From: Congeria kusceri
Taxonomy: Eukaryota; Mollusca; Bivalvia; Myida; Dreissenidae
Length of the DNA stretch: 64,000 nucleotides
Assembly: GCA_027627225.1 (NCBI GenBank)
Contig: CM051036.1
Span: forward strand, 35,610,426-35,674,425
Direction of reading: 5' to 3'
Shown: positions 11,015 through 22,635 of the stretch, piece after piece
How the letters are laid out: each line of letters opens with the position of its first letter
How positions within the stretch are numbered: position 1 is the first letter of the stretch
Position numbers and translations under genes: made by a program
The notes under the pieces: model-generated
The model's database searches: none
Seen by the model: only the letters and a program-made list of their open reading frames with translations
What the model was told of the DNA's origin: nothing

Positions 11015-11690
11015 GTCGAGCCCGCTTACAGTCAGCTCGACTTAGTTGTCGGACTAGTGGTTAGGTGTATGTGCATGAGTGCGTCCATGCATGCGTCCGT
11101 TCGATCTTGTCCAGACAGTAACTTCATCATTCATCAGGGAATTTAAAAATTACTTGCCACAAATGTTCACCGTGTTGTGTCGGCGTTTCGCACACTATGC
11201 CCCAATTTCAAAGGTCAAGGTCACACGTAGATGTCAAAGGTCCGATATGGGTATAATACAGCTTGTTCAGACCAGATGTTCATCATTTTTGAGCTTACTT
11301 TAACATAGTTTTGCACAAATGTTCACCATGTGGAGTTGGCATGTCCTTAGGTAATACGTTAAGGTCACACTTAAAGGTCATATATTGGCATTATACAGCT
11401 TGTCCGGACCAGAGATTCTTCATTTGTGGTTTGTAGTTTTAAATAGTTTTCACAAATGTTCACTTAGTGGTGACACTATGTTGCATGCAAGAGGCATGTT
11501 CCTGGCTCAAAGGTCAAGGTCACACTTCAAGGTTAAATATAGTCAAAGGTCAAATATGGGCATTATACAGCATGTCTGGACCAGATATTCTTTATTTATT
11601 TCAAAATTTTCAAATAACTTGGCACAAATGTTAGATTCTCAAGAACAAAAACCTTACCCCAAGAAAAAGTCCTTGTGTGTTCGTAGATAA
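11015..11690 (+). repeat. GTCGAGCCCGCTTACAGTCAG repeat with internal tandem units
   Basis: It opens TTGTCGAGCCCGCTTACAGT and carries about three diverged units with ACAAATGTTCACC, AAAGGTCAAGGTCACAC and ATTATACAGCTTGTCC. Related copies are at 32071-32800 (interrupted by a SINE) and a fragment at 62722-62850. Confidence 0.8.
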
Positions 11691-12018
11691 TTATGGTACC
11701 AATGTCGCTTATGTAATTAACAAATCATTCTAAATAATAAGAGCTATCATTAGAGTTGGTAAATACCAAACAAAAGATTCCAATTAACAGCCATTTTTGA
11801 ACAGAACAGTTTCAAGTTTCAAGAATATTTTTATGCTTAAGTCTTAAAGGGACTATGTCAACGAAAAATTGGCTTTCGATTGCACTATAAATTATTACAT
11901 GTAATAGTAATGCGCTTTTCTAAGACATGTGCATTAAATAAATAAAAAATAACATAATACACTATAACATATTTGATAAAAAAACAAATTAGCAAGAAGT
12001 TAAAAAAAAAAAAAAACA

Positions 12019-12097
12019 AGCGGGTTTCGAACTCACGACTTAGGAGCCATACAAATAAATGACAGAGACAGCGGTTTAACCAACTGCGCTATCATGC
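12019..12097 (-). repeat. tRNA-like SINE head, minus strand
   Basis: Read on the minus strand, this shows an A-box-like TAGCGCAGTTGGTTAAA and a B-box-like GAGTTCGAAACCCGC with about 45 bp between them. That is too long for a plain tRNA without a variable arm. It is followed by an A-rich stretch. It lies inside the TTAA-bounded composite and is best read as the promoter head of a tRNA-derived SINE, not a functional tRNA. Confidence 0.55.
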
Positions 12098-12196
12098 TTG
12101 GTAATGAATAATGTGTAAACTATGTTTATATAAAATGCTCCCAATTCTGACGTCAAACTGTAAACAGGAAAAGGGCCAAACAAACAAGACCCATTT

Positions 12197-13795
12197 TTAG
12201 CTCGACTTTTCGAAGAAAAGGTAAGCAATTCTACTCGCCCTGGCGTCGGTGTCCGAGCTAAGTTAAAGTTTTTCGGTTAGCTAGTTTCTCAGGAATTGCT
12301 TGAGGGATATCATTCAAACTTAAATCATTTATTTCCCACATTAAAATGAATCTATAGGCTAAGTTTGGTAACTCTTGTTTGAAACTCTTCAAAATTATGG
12401 GCCTTTTTACACTTAGAAATTTGACATATAAGCTATATGGACAGGTTAAAGTTTTTTGGTAAGCTGGTTTCTCAGAAATGACTTGAGGGATTTCATTCAA
12501 ACTAAGAACACTTATTCCCTATATTAAAATGAACTTAAAGACAAATTTTGATAACTCTAGTTTGAAATTTGTCAAAATTATGGGGCTTTTTACACTTAGA
12601 CATTTTACATATAAGCTATATGGACAGGTTTAGGTATTTCGGTAAGCTAGTTTCTCAACTTTTTGTTTCCGCTCTCTAACTCCAGAACGGATTAAGCTAT
12701 TGAAAAGAAACTTCAAACATAGATTCCTTATAGCGAGACCACGCTTGGGATTGCATATGGGGTGGGTGGGGTCATAGTCAATGTCACTGTTACTAAAAAT
12801 AGAAAAAAGGTTTTCACTCAATAACTTGAGAACGTATTGAGATATTTTAATAAAACTTAATACATAGATACCATATATCAAGACCTCACTTGGGATTGCA
12901 TACGGGTTGGGTAAGGTCAAGGTCACTGTTACCTAAAATAGAGAAACGGTTTCTGCTCAATAACTTGAGAACGCATCGAGATATTTTAATGAAACTTAAT
13001 ACATGGATGCCTTATATGGAGACCTCGCTTGGAATTGCATATGGGGTGGGTGGGGTCAAGGTCACTGTTACTTAAAATAGAAGAACGGTTTCAGCTCAAT
13101 AACTTGAGAACGCATTGAGATATTTTAATGAAACTTTATAAATACATACCTTGAATCGAGACCTCGCTTGGGATTGCATGTGGTGTGGGTGGGGTCAAGA
13201 TCAAGGTAACTGTTACTAAAAAATAGAAAAACAGTTTCTGCTCAATAACTTGAGAACGCATTGAGATATTTTAATGAAACTTAAATACATACATACTTTA
13301 TATCAAGACCTTACTTGGGATTGCGTATAGGGTCAAGGTCATTGTTACTAAAATAGAAAAATGGTTTCCTCTCAATAACTTGAGAACGCATTGAGATATT
13401 TTAATGAAACTTTATACATAGATACCTTATATCAAGACCTTGCTTGGGATTGCATATGGGGTTGTTGGGGTCAAGGTCAAGGTCACCGTTACTAAAAATA
13501 GAAAAAAGGTTTCCGCTCGATAACTTGAGAACACATTGAGATATTTTAATAAAACTTCATACATTGATATCTTATATATAGACCTTGCTTGGGATTGCAT
13601 ATGGGGTGGGTGGGGTCAAGGTCACCCTTACTATAAACAGACAAACAGTTAACGCTCTTTAGCTTGAGAAGACATTAAGATTTTGAATGAAACTAAATTA
13701 ATAAATACCTTATATCGAGACCTCGCTTGGGATTGCATATGGGGTTGGTGGTGTCAATGTCAAGTTCACCATTACTAAAAATCGTATTGATGGTT
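12197..13795 (+). repeat. TTTTAGCTCGACTTTTCG repeat with ~142-bp tandem core
   Basis: The block starts TTTTAGCTCGACTTTTCGAA. Two diverged units with TTAAAGTTTTTCGGT follow, then about eight units marked by CTTGGGATTGCATATGGGGT and CAATAACTTGAGAACGCATT, spaced 129-146 bp. A shorter relative lies at 16053-16650 and another piece at 44790-44960. It is non-coding. Confidence 0.85.
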
Positions 13796-14067
13796 TTCGT
13801 GGAATTTCCATATTTCTTGTTTTAGAAAAAAAATGCCAGTAACTCTGACAAGGACAAAAAATGTCGATCGCGCTGTCCTCCGAAAGCTCTTGCATAAATT
13901 GATTTTTATCTCAGAATGCTTAAACTCTTTTCCAATAATATATACCCGTTATTATATGCCAATATTAATGTCTAAATTTCAGATTTTATTAAGAGGCCCT
14001 TTTGGACGACATAGTCCCTTTAAGTCTAAGAATGTGTTATTGAATATGGCCCCAGGTCAATTTGTTC

Positions 14068-14284
14068 GAGCGTCGTCGGAAAACCGGACTTAATGCGTGT
14101 GCGTAATGTGTCGTCCCGGATTAGCCTGTGCAGTCTGCACAGGCTAATCCGGGATGGCACTTTCCGCTTTTATGGTATTTTCTGTTTCAAGGAAGTCTCT
14201 TCTAAACATAAATCCACTGTAGGCGGAAAGTGCTGTCCTGGATTAGCCTGTGCTGAATGCATAGGCTAATCCGGGACGACACTT
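14068..14284. mobile_element. Palindromic MITE, copy 2 (right end missing)
   Basis: It begins with GAGCGTCGTCGGAAAACCGG, shows GATTAGCCTGTGCAGTCTGC and its inverted partner, and stops at GGACGACACTTTA without the terminal GCCTCA. Confidence 0.85.
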
Positions 14285-14403
14285 TATTGCCATATCTCTA
14301 GTATATGGAGTGTTTCTGATATGAGGTAGCCCTCGTGCAGTTGTTGATGTAATGGAGAATGCTATTCCAAAATTTATCTGGTGCCTTCCAATGTCAATAT
14401 CGA

Positions 14404-15206
14404 TAGACAGTTGGCAACAAAAGAAACTAACAACATGTGAATTATGGATGCCTTTTTGCAAAAATGAAATATTTGTTTGAATTAAGTTTAATTTCCCACC
14501 TTTAAACTTGATAATATGGCTTATTCAATAGTATACGACATCATAATACAAATTTATTCGTAGGTAACAAACAAATATTTTTCAAGGTAATTATGTAATG
14601 CATGCCAGTTAACAAGTCAATCTTAAACGAGCCACGCAGAATAACCGATACAGCGTGGTAGCTAGGAGCATCGATTGTTAGTGATTCGAAGCCTACTGAA
14701 TCAAAAGTAGGTCATGCGATGCATGCTCGCGATTTTCCTTTCTACACTTTAAAATTGATAAATTGCAGTAATTTTTTGTCAAAATATTCAGAATATGAAT
14801 CGGTAACAAGAAATAACACTTTCACGAGTCTAAAATAACCGATGTAGCGCATTTATTGAGTGGTCATATTCCAGGACATCCAGGTGAATATTTCGGTTAC
14901 ATTCAAGTAAATAGCGAAAATAGGGGTGTCATTAATTTGACGTAACATGTTTAATAAATTGACTTTTTTAGAAACTGTAAATGTAATAAATCCCATGATA
15001 TACACATTATAATACACATGACATATATATTATCTTAAAATATTAAAAGGTAAGAAAACATTCTTGAATTTTTGCTATTTTAAAGAAGGACCTTTGCAGG
15101 GTTCGATTTACTGACTCGTAGCCTGCAAAGAAAAGAAGTAATTTTCTGCGATATCTGTTTTGGAAATTACCCTCTCAAAAGACCGTTGGCATCGGCCAAC
15201 AGTCTA
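14404..15206. mobile_element. TIR element TAGACWGTTGGC, copy 1 (803 bp)
   Basis: It is bounded by TAGACAGTTGGC and the inverse GGCCAACAGTCTA. It shares long similarity with 43764-44656 (ACATGTGAATTATG, TTTGTTTGAATTAAGTTTAA, ATAACCGATGTAGCGCATT, TTTCGATATCTGTTTT-like end). It is non-coding. Confidence 0.8.
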
Positions 15207-15334
15207 AAAATCATGTTCAGACCTTATTACTTCTTAATCAAAATGTATTGGACAGATATTGAAATCATTGAAACAATTAAAATTCTGATAGATACTAAAT
15301 AAAGCATTCAGGCATAATACGATGGCTGCAATAA

Positions 15335-15715
15335 TAATTTTTAGCTCTCCCGTTCGTCTGCGTCGGCATAATGCTCAGGTTAAGGTTTGAGTGCAACAAG
15401 TACATATCTCTGTAACTACTACAGATATTCATTTGAAACTTCACATATGTCCTCGGGGTCATTATGTAAGGTCACTGACCAAGGCCCATAACTCTGACCT
15501 GCAAGTTAGCAGAATTATGCCCCTTTTTGTACTTTGAAAATTCAGGTTAAAGTTTGCGTTCAACACTTTTATATCTCAATATCTACTACAGATATTAAAT
15601 TATAACTTAAACATGTCTTCAGTGTCATTGTGTAAGGTCAATGACCAAGGCTCATAACTCTTACAAAGCAGTATGAATAGTCAAGCGGGCTGCCCTGAGA
15701 CAGCTCTTGTTTATA
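15335..15715 (+). repeat. TTTTAGCTCTCCCGTTCGTC repeat with two ~160-bp units
   Basis: TTTTTAGCTCTCCCGTTCGT starts the block. Two diverged units with AGGTTAAGGTTTGAGTGCAA / AGGTTAAAGTTTGCGTTCAA follow, and the end is CTGAGACAGCTCTTGTTT. It has the same build as the AGCTCACC elements. Confidence 0.75.
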
Positions 15716-16052
15716 GAGAAGTGTAACATTTGTTTAAATATATTGAACTGTCATGTGATACTTACGCATGAATAATATATATTTATGCTTATTTACTGGC
15801 ATGTAATTTAAAGGCATTAAATGTATGCCAAGTAGTATGATTATATCAGATATTGTCGACAGCACATGACCGTATCTTCTGCAGCTATCTTGCTGTTCAA
15901 ATTTGTAATGGATCGCCATGAAAAATTGCATATTGATGGTGGAAACTGGCAATTTGTGCATGTTCGACCCAAATCTATTTGCTTAATTGGTCAAGTCTGC
16001 CTACTGAACTACGCATTTCTGCTGTGTAAATGTTGTATCTAACGCCAGAGTT

Positions 16053-16650
16053 TTTGGCTCGACTTTTCAAAGAAAAGGCAAGCTGTTCTACTCACATCGT
16101 CCGAGCTAGGTTAAAGTTTTTCAGTAATCTAGTTTCTCAGGAATGGCTTGAGGGATTTCATTCAAACTTAAAACAATTATTCTCCACATTAAAATGAATC
16201 TATAGGCCAAGTTTGGTAACTCTAGTTTGAAATTTGTGAAAATTATGGACCTTTTTACACTTAAAAAAATTTAAGTGGGTGGAATGACAGCTTCAACTTT
16301 TGGTTTCCACTCTCTAACTTGAGAATCAATCTTCATACATAAATATCCTAAAGCAACACTTTACTCGGGATTGCATTTGTGGTGGGTTGGGTGGGGTCAA
16401 GGTCAAGGTCACTGTTACTAAAAAAAGAAAAAAATTCTTCTGCTTTATAACTCGAGAACAAAATGAAATATTTTAATTACATTCAATTTATAGATACTGT
16501 ATAACGAGACATTGCATGAGATTGCATATTATGGGGTTAGTTGGGTCAAGGTCACTGTTTTGAAATTTAGAAAAATGTTTCCACTCAGTAATTTTAAGAA
16601 AGAAATTAATTTTCTTTAATGGACCCCTACTATACAGTTTGTTTTAGAAG
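16053..16650 (+). repeat. Second copy of the TTGGCTCGACTTTTC repeat
   Basis: GGCTCGACTTTTCAAAGAAA begins the copy. It then shows TTAAAGTTTTTCAGTAATCT, GGGTCAAGGTCAAGGTCACT and about two of the ~142-bp units, and ends in TTTTAGAAGTAATGCCAGAA, which also marks the end of the 12-14 kb copy. Confidence 0.8.
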
Positions 16651-16654
16651 TAAT

Positions 16655-17225
16655 GCCAGAAACTTTGACAAGCACAAGAAAAGTCTTTTTTCTGAAAATT
16701 CGGTTAGGAGGAGGGAATAAAACTAAAACTATGCTTTTCCAGATAAAATTATTTTCTTATTTTCATAAATCTTGCATGTCTCTGAAAATAATAAAACATT
16801 TTTGTGTGAAAACAGTGAAAATCAATTTGGCAACAGCTCAAATGACACTGTAAGACACACAGTTGGTGCAAATGAATAAAAACAATGCGTTTTGCAGATT
16901 AGAACATGCAATAAAAGATGTGATTTATAAACCCTAACCACTCCAGGATAATGGATATATTGGCATGAGCATTTTTGGGGTGAGAGTGTGTGTGTTAACA
17001 CCCTCATTACTGGGTAGGTAATCTGCACAGTATCAAATAAAGGCTCGGGTCCACTTTGAATTAACACTATTTAGAAAATTATACAATTCTTATTGTATTC
17101 TGAATTGAAGAATATTAACAAAAACATAGTATAGTGTTCCCACTACTTTTCATAAATGAGGGTTCACCAAACCCACTGTGCATCCTTCCATATGGAATTA
17201 TAAGTAAAATCTTAATTTTGAAGTG
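16655..17225. other. Intron, nothing recognised
   Basis: AT-rich, with no repeat family I recognise and no splice-bounded frame. Small frames are not gene-like. Confidence 0.6.
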
Positions 17226-18780
17226 TTTTTAGCTCACCTGAGCACAAAGCGCTTTTGTGATCGCCCGTCGTCCGTCATGCGTGCGTGCGTGTGTGCATCG
17301 TCAACTTTTCATTCAAACAACATCTCCTCCTAAACCGCTTGGCAGATTTTGACCAAACTTCACAGGAATGATCCTTGGGTGAACCTCTTTCAAAGTTGTT
17401 CAAATCTTTCCGGTCCGCTGCATATGTAGGTCACCAGAGCTACAAATAGATTTGAAAAGTGTAAACTTTAAAAATCTGCTTCTCTGAAACCGCAGGGCCC
17501 ATATGTTTCATATTTGGTATGTAACATCCTATAGTAGTCCTCTATAACAATTGTTCAAATTATGCCCCTGGGGTCAAAATGGGCCACGCCCTGGGAGTCA
17601 TATGGTTTATATAGAATATATAGCAAAATGACTTTAAAAATCTTCTTCTCTGAAACCACAAGGTCCAGAGATTTCATATTTGGTATGGAACATCCTATAG
17701 TGGTCCTCTACATAGATTGTTCAAATTATGCTCATGGGGTCAGAACTGGCCACGCCCTGGGGGTCACTTGTTTTATATAGAATATATAGCAAAATTACTT
17801 TAAAAAATCTTCTCCTCTGAAACTGCAAGGCCCAGAGTATTCATATTTGGTATGCAACATCCTTAAGTTGTCCTTTACAAAGATTGTTCAAATTATGCCC
17901 CTGGGGTCAAAATGGGCCACGCCCTGGGGATCACATGGTTTATATGGAATATATAGCAAAATGACTTTAAAAATCTTCTCCTCTGAAACCACAAGGCCCA
18001 GAAGTTTAATGTTTGGTATGTAACATCCTATAATGGTCCTCTTCTAAGATTGTTCAAATTATGCCCCTGGGGTCAAAACTGGCCACGCCCCTGGGTAACA
18101 TGGTTTATATAATGTCTTAAAAAATCTTCTCTTCTGAAACCGCAAGGCCCATTGGTTTCGTATTTGGTTTTTAACATCCTATAGTGGTCCTCTACAAAGA
18201 TTGTTCAAATTATGCCTCATGGGTCAAAACAGACCACACCCTAGGGGTCACATGGTTAATATAGACTTAAAAGCAAAATGACTTTAAAATTCTTCTCCTC
18301 TGAAACCGCAAGGCCTAGAGGTTTCATATTTGGTATGCAACATTGTATAGTGGTCCTCTACAAATATTGTTCAAAGTATGCCCCTGGGGTCAAAACTGAA
18401 CACGCCCGTGGGGGTCACATGGTTTATATAGACTTAAATAGCAAAATGACTTAAAAAATCGTCTCCTTTGAAACGGCAAGGCCCGCAGCTTTCCAATATT
18501 TGGTACGTAACATTGCATAGTGGTCCTCTTCAAAGATTGTTCAAATTATTCCCCTGGGGTTAAATCTGGCCACCTCCCGAGGGGTCACATGGTTTATATA
18601 GACTTAAATAGCAAAATGACTTTTAAAATCTTTACCTGACACCGCAAGGTCCAGAGGTTTGTTCAAGGTTGTTCAACTGATGCTCCTGGGATAAAAATAA
18701 GCCACGCCTCAGGGATGCAAATTCCAATTGGTTTACAAGGTCTCAGGTGAGCGTCCTAGGGCCCTCAGGGCCCTCTTGTT
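17226..18780 (+). mobile_element. AGCTCACCTGAG/CAGGTGAGC element, copy A, with ~170-bp internal repeats
   Basis: The left end is TTTTTAGCTCACCTGAGCAC and the right end is TCTCAGGTGAGCGTCCTAGG followed by CCCTCTTGTT. AGCTCACCTGAG and CAGGTGAGC form a short TIR. The body is about seven tandem units with CTGAAACCGCAAGGCCCAGA, ATTTGGTATGTAACATCC, GTGGTCCTCTACAAAGATTG and ATGCCCCTGGGGTCAAAACT. It is non-coding; the open frames are products of the unit. Confidence 0.88.
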
Positions 18781-19954
18781 CATATATATTGGGGGTTTCA
18801 TCACTAAAACTGGGGGTATTGCTTCCCAAATTGAGGGTTTTGGGGAACATTACAGTTCTGTAAGTAGTTAACTTATCTGGGATACAATTTAACATGTTTT
18901 TATTACTCGCCTCCTGGGCCCCTAACTTTTGAAATCTAGGGGCCCATCTGAAAATGTGGTAGCCCAACACTTATTATCCATTAAATAAAATTATACACTG
19001 CAGCTCCATTATTTCGTGATTCGCGGGGTCCATGGATCGCGATCGCATTGGACAACTGGGCACCCGTTAATCTGTATCCCTGCTTATCCTGTCAATGTAT
19101 ATTTGTTAATATTGTGAATGACAATGAGTTTTAAAAATAGCAAGTTAAGGCATAGGGTATTTTCCTCTGCAAAATTTCGAAATACGGTTAACAAACTTGG
19201 CTATTTAGTTCCTACGGAAAGTCATACTTATGCAGTTATTGGTGTTTCAGTAGTACACTGCATATTTTGCAAATAATTGGTCTGCAGTAAAGGTAAAGTA
19301 AACATTAATTATCATCTATTTCTGTAAGAAAATGGAAGTTTCTCTGAACCAAACAAGAGATTTAATATCTTCAAGGAAATTAATGAGATGTGTGATTGGC
19401 ATTGTGTAGGCAAAGAATGACAATCCTTTGTTCATTTGACCTTTCAATTAAAGGACCGGATTTAAGGTTGCTCTTTTTGCAATAAAAAACAAAAGTGGTG
19501 GTGTTTGAAACATTAAAAAAGTACTGTTTTAATCAGCATTGAATAGGCAGAATTCTGGGATTTGGGATAGGATTTGATTGTGTACAAAATTAATATAATT
19601 CGGCATTATTAACATCTTGTTCTTGTTGTGTGGATTTCTATTAGCACCCATTTAATTATCCATATTTATTGTCTTTGAATCAGTTATAACTTGATTAACA
19701 TATAAAAATATCCTTCATTTTCTTTTTTGGCACATTGTATTGTCAATAGTCATAATGATCTAGTATCATTGAACAATTCATAGTAACTGAATTTACCATA
19801 ATAACTTAGCACAACTTACGTCTGACACAAATGCATATGTGTTTCATTATAACTTAATACTAACAAATGATGTTGCTGTTTTGTAATGGATATAGTACTC
19901 ACACTGTGGGATAAGGAAATCCTGAGTTTGATACCTACTTTGGGAGCGTTCAAA
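18781..19954. other. Intron, nothing recognised except one short repeat
   Basis: Only the CGTGATTCGCGGGGTCCATG fragment near 19015 is familiar. The rest is AT-rich with no coding signal. Confidence 0.6.
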
Positions 19955-20190
19955 TGAGGCACGTTGTGGGAAAACCGGTCTTAATGCATGTGCGTAAAGT
20001 GTCCTCCCGAATCTGGGATGGCACTTTCCGCTTTTATGGTATTTTCTGTTTCAATGAAGTGTTTTCTAACCATAAAACCACTTTAGGCCGAAAGTGTTGT
20101 CCCGGATTAGCCAGTGCGGACTGCACAGGCTAATCCGGGATGACACTTTACGCACATGCATTAAGTCCGGTTTTCCCACGACGTGCCACA
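19955..20190. mobile_element. Palindromic MITE, copy 3
   Basis: It is complete from TGAGGCACGTTGTGGGAAAA to TTTTCCCACGACGTGCCACA. The internal left hairpin arm is shortened by deletion. Confidence 0.9.
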
Positions 20191-20586
20191 AATGATCTTT
20201 CTCAAAAGAGACCTTCTACCAAAGTGTCTCAGTAAGACTGTTGCCTAAATAAATAGGTTTAATCTGAGCTTAACAAACAGGGTACAACAATATGCTGTCT
20301 GTTTATTTGCTAGGTATCACCACACATCCAGAATTTTTCTTCTTTCTCTTTAAGAAGTAAATCTCCAAATGAATAGTCGTCTATCAGATACAATCCATTC
20401 ATCATGTCACACTTGACAGTGCCAATTTCTTTAACTTTCATGATTTTTTAAAAGTTGAATTTGACATGAAATGTACACTATTCAGAGAATATAAATATTT
20501 GAATAGAAGGAGAATGGACACATTGAATACTCCTCATAATTTTCATTTAAAGGCTTGCTACATTACTTTTAAAACAAAATTATCAT

Positions 20587-20677
20587 TGAATTTGACTGTC
20601 TGCACATTCCCGCCAACTCCATGTTAAAAATCTTTGAATTTGACCGTCTGCACATTCCCGCCAATTCCCTGTTCTAG
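20587..20677 (+). repeat. 48-bp tandem duplication next to e3 acceptor
   Basis: Two copies of TGAATTTGACYGTCTGCACATTCCCGCCAAYTCC start at 20587 and 20635, a spacing of 48 bp. The second copy runs into the polypyrimidine tract and TAG acceptor of e3. Confidence 0.9.
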
Positions 20678-20812
20678 ACCCAGCTACAAGAGGCTGTAGA
20701 AGCGCTGTCGAAGAGCAAGTCTGTGCAAGAGGAGCAGACGAGAACCATCCGTGAGCTTGAGGACATGGCGAACAAGGAAGAACGAGAGAAAATGAAGCAG
20801 CAGACACATGAG
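20678..20812 (+). CDS. LRRCC1: LRRCC1-like, exon e3
   Basis: The exon is 135 nt, exactly 45 codons, in phase 0 at both ends. The acceptor follows a pyrimidine-rich tract (TTCCCTGTTCTAG) and the donor is GTATCA. It encodes a charged coiled coil starting TQLQEAVEALSKSKS and ending KMKQQTHE, with no Pro or Gly. An alternative acceptor two codons later (ACCCAG) would drop Thr-Gln and keep the frame; the upstream one has the better tract. It is separated from e4 by only 136 nt, the one short intron in the window. A 48-bp duplication of intron sequence ends about 10 bp before the acceptor. Confidence 0.85.
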
Positions 20813-20890
20813 GTATCAAATATACCAGGGTGTCGTTCTTTCTTCGTTCAGCTGATTTCCTCTTTTTGAAGGCCAAATTTTATTAACAAA

Positions 20891-20911
20891 TGAGGCGTGT
20901 CATGGGAAATC
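20891..20911. repeat. Palindromic MITE end fragment inside the e3-e4 intron
   Basis: TGAGGCGTGTCATGGGAAA is the terminal motif of the palindromic MITE. No other part of the element is present in the 136-nt intron. Confidence 0.6.
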
Positions 20912-20948
20912 CGTTATTTTCAAACACGCTTTCACTATTTTGCCATAG

Positions 20949-21088
20949 CACAAGAAGCTACAGGAGGCGTTAATGCGTGGTGCGGCCCATAGTCGCGAGG
21001 TGGACCTGGTACGCAGCACCTGTGAGGCACAGAAGCAACAGATCCAGTCACTGCAGAGTCTGCTTGCCAATAGGGAGCAGGAGCACAG
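20949..21088 (+). CDS. LRRCC1: LRRCC1-like, exon e4
   Basis: The acceptor is TTTTGCCATAG and the donor CACAG/GTGGGT. It enters in phase 0 and ends with two bases of an Arg codon. The product begins HKKLQEALMRGAAHSREVDL and ends SLLANREQEHR. The ending matches, from memory, the REQEHR/KEQEHR block of vertebrate LRRCC1, a good family landmark. The last ~14 nt plus the start of the intron are the seed of the 23-bp minisatellite that follows, so the real donor is the first of many similar AGCACAG/GTGGGT copies. The long minus-strand open frame over this exon is a shadow. Confidence 0.87.
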
Positions 21089-22250
21089 GTGGGTGGTCTG
21101 GGGTAGTAGAGTGCAGGTGGGTAGTCTGGTAGTAGAATGAAAAGATGGGTAATATTAGTGAGCACAAATGGGGTAGTCTTAGTGAGCACAGGTGGGTAGT
21201 CTTGGGGAGCAGGAGCACATGTGGGTTGTTTTAATGAGCACAGGTCGGTAGTCCTTGGAAGCACAGGTTGATAGTCTTTTGAGCACAGATGCTTAGTCTT
21301 AGGAAGCATATGTGGGAAGTCTTAGGGAGCACAGTTGAGTAGTCTTTGGAAGGGAGCACTGCTGGGTAGTCTGTGGTAGTATATTGTATGGGTGGGTAGT
21401 CTTATGGAGCAAAGGTGGGTAGTGTGGTAGTAGAGTGAACAATTGGGTAGTCTTAGTGAGCACAGGTGGGTAGTATTATGGAGCACGGGTTGGTAGTCTT
21501 AGGGAGCACGGGTCTGTAGTCTTATGGAGCACAGGTGGGTGGTCTTATGGAGCATGGGTGGGTAGTCTTAGGGAGCATGGGTGGATAGTCAGGTAGTAGA
21601 GTGGACAGATTGGTAGTCTTAGGCAGCATGGGTGGGTAGTCTTACGGAGCACAGGTGGGTAGTCAGGTAGTAGAGTGAACAGGTGGGTAGTCTTAGGGAG
21701 CATGGGTGGGTAGTCTTATGGAGCACAGGTGGGTAGTCAGGTAGTAGAGTGAACAGGTGGGTAGTCTTAGGGAGCACGGGTGGGTAGTCTTATGGGGAGT
21801 GCAGGTTTGTTGTCCTTGGGAGCACAGGTGGATAGTCTTAGTGAACACAGATGAATTTATTGAGATCCCAAGTGGCTAGTCTTATGGATCACAGGTTGAT
21901 ATTCAGAGGTGGATAAGTAGCACATGTGGCTAGTCATAGGGAGCACAAGTGGATAGTCATATGGATAACAGGTGTCTGTTATAGGATGCATAGTTGGACA
22001 ATTAAAAGACCACATGTGAATAGTCATAGGAATCACAGGTGGGTGGTCATAGGGATCACAGGTAGATAGTCATGGCAATCACAGGTGGATATTATGTGCA
22101 CAGATGGATAGTTAAAAGTAGATATAGTAGGTGCAGGTGGATAGTTATAGGGATCACAAGTAGATAACGTTTGGGCAGGTTGATAGTAGCACTGGTGGAT
22201 AGTCATAGAGTTTAAAGGTGGATAGTCCTAGGCAGCATAAAAACAACTAT
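21075..22250 (+). repeat. 23-bp minisatellite derived from the 5' splice site of exon e4
   Basis: Degenerate tandem copies with core AGCACAGGTGGGTAGTCTTA and GGG linkers have a period of about 23 bp. Copies are well ordered to about 21830 and strongly diverged after that (ATAGTCATAGGGATCACAGG). The first copy is the end of e4 itself: GGAGCAGGAGCACAG then GTGGGTGGTCT, so the unit spans exon end and intron start. Many units keep CAG/GTGGGT. Some copies are joined by a longer form with GGTAGTAGAGTGAACAG. Confidence 0.93.
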
Positions 22251-22635
22251 AATCTACATAGTGTGATCATAGTGCTTTTAGTTCAGTTAGAGCTTTGAGA
22301 TTCAAATATTTAAGCTAAGAAACTTGACACAAAATCTCCAAATTATATACTGTTGGTTGGCAGAGTTAATTGAACTCTAGAGATTCCATATCTGCTCTGG
22401 TTAAACAGGCTTCAAAGCTGTGTTATCTGTTTTGAAGAAGCCTGTCTGATTGGAACAATCCACAGCTGTGACACAAATTAAAGTGCTGGAAAGAGTACTG
22501 AGATCTTTCTGAGAGATGGATTTATCTTGTTTCTTTGGCTTAACATTGGTGTGATTGCACCTGAGTTAAATGGCATTGAATTATAAATAAGTACTGCTGA
22601 GTAGCTTGCATCAGTCTTGCACTGTTGAAAATCTT

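Larger units (their letters stand above)
11844..14023. mobile_element. TTAA-bounded composite element, 2.2 kb
   Basis: The left end is TTAAAGGGACTATGTC and the right end is its inverse GACATAGTCCCTTTAA. The bounding TTAA pair is what a piggyBac-type insertion would leave. Inside, in order, are a minus-strand tRNA-like head (12019-12097), a TTTTAGCTCGACTTTTCG repeat start (12197), and about eight ~142-bp tandem units (12650-13790). No transposase frame is present. The piggyBac assignment is inference from the TTAA only. Confidence 0.65.

Noticed and set aside
20935..21309. 124-codon minus-strand frame with repeated Pro/Thr/Cys words
   Set aside because: Antisense shadow of exon e4 and the following minisatellite.
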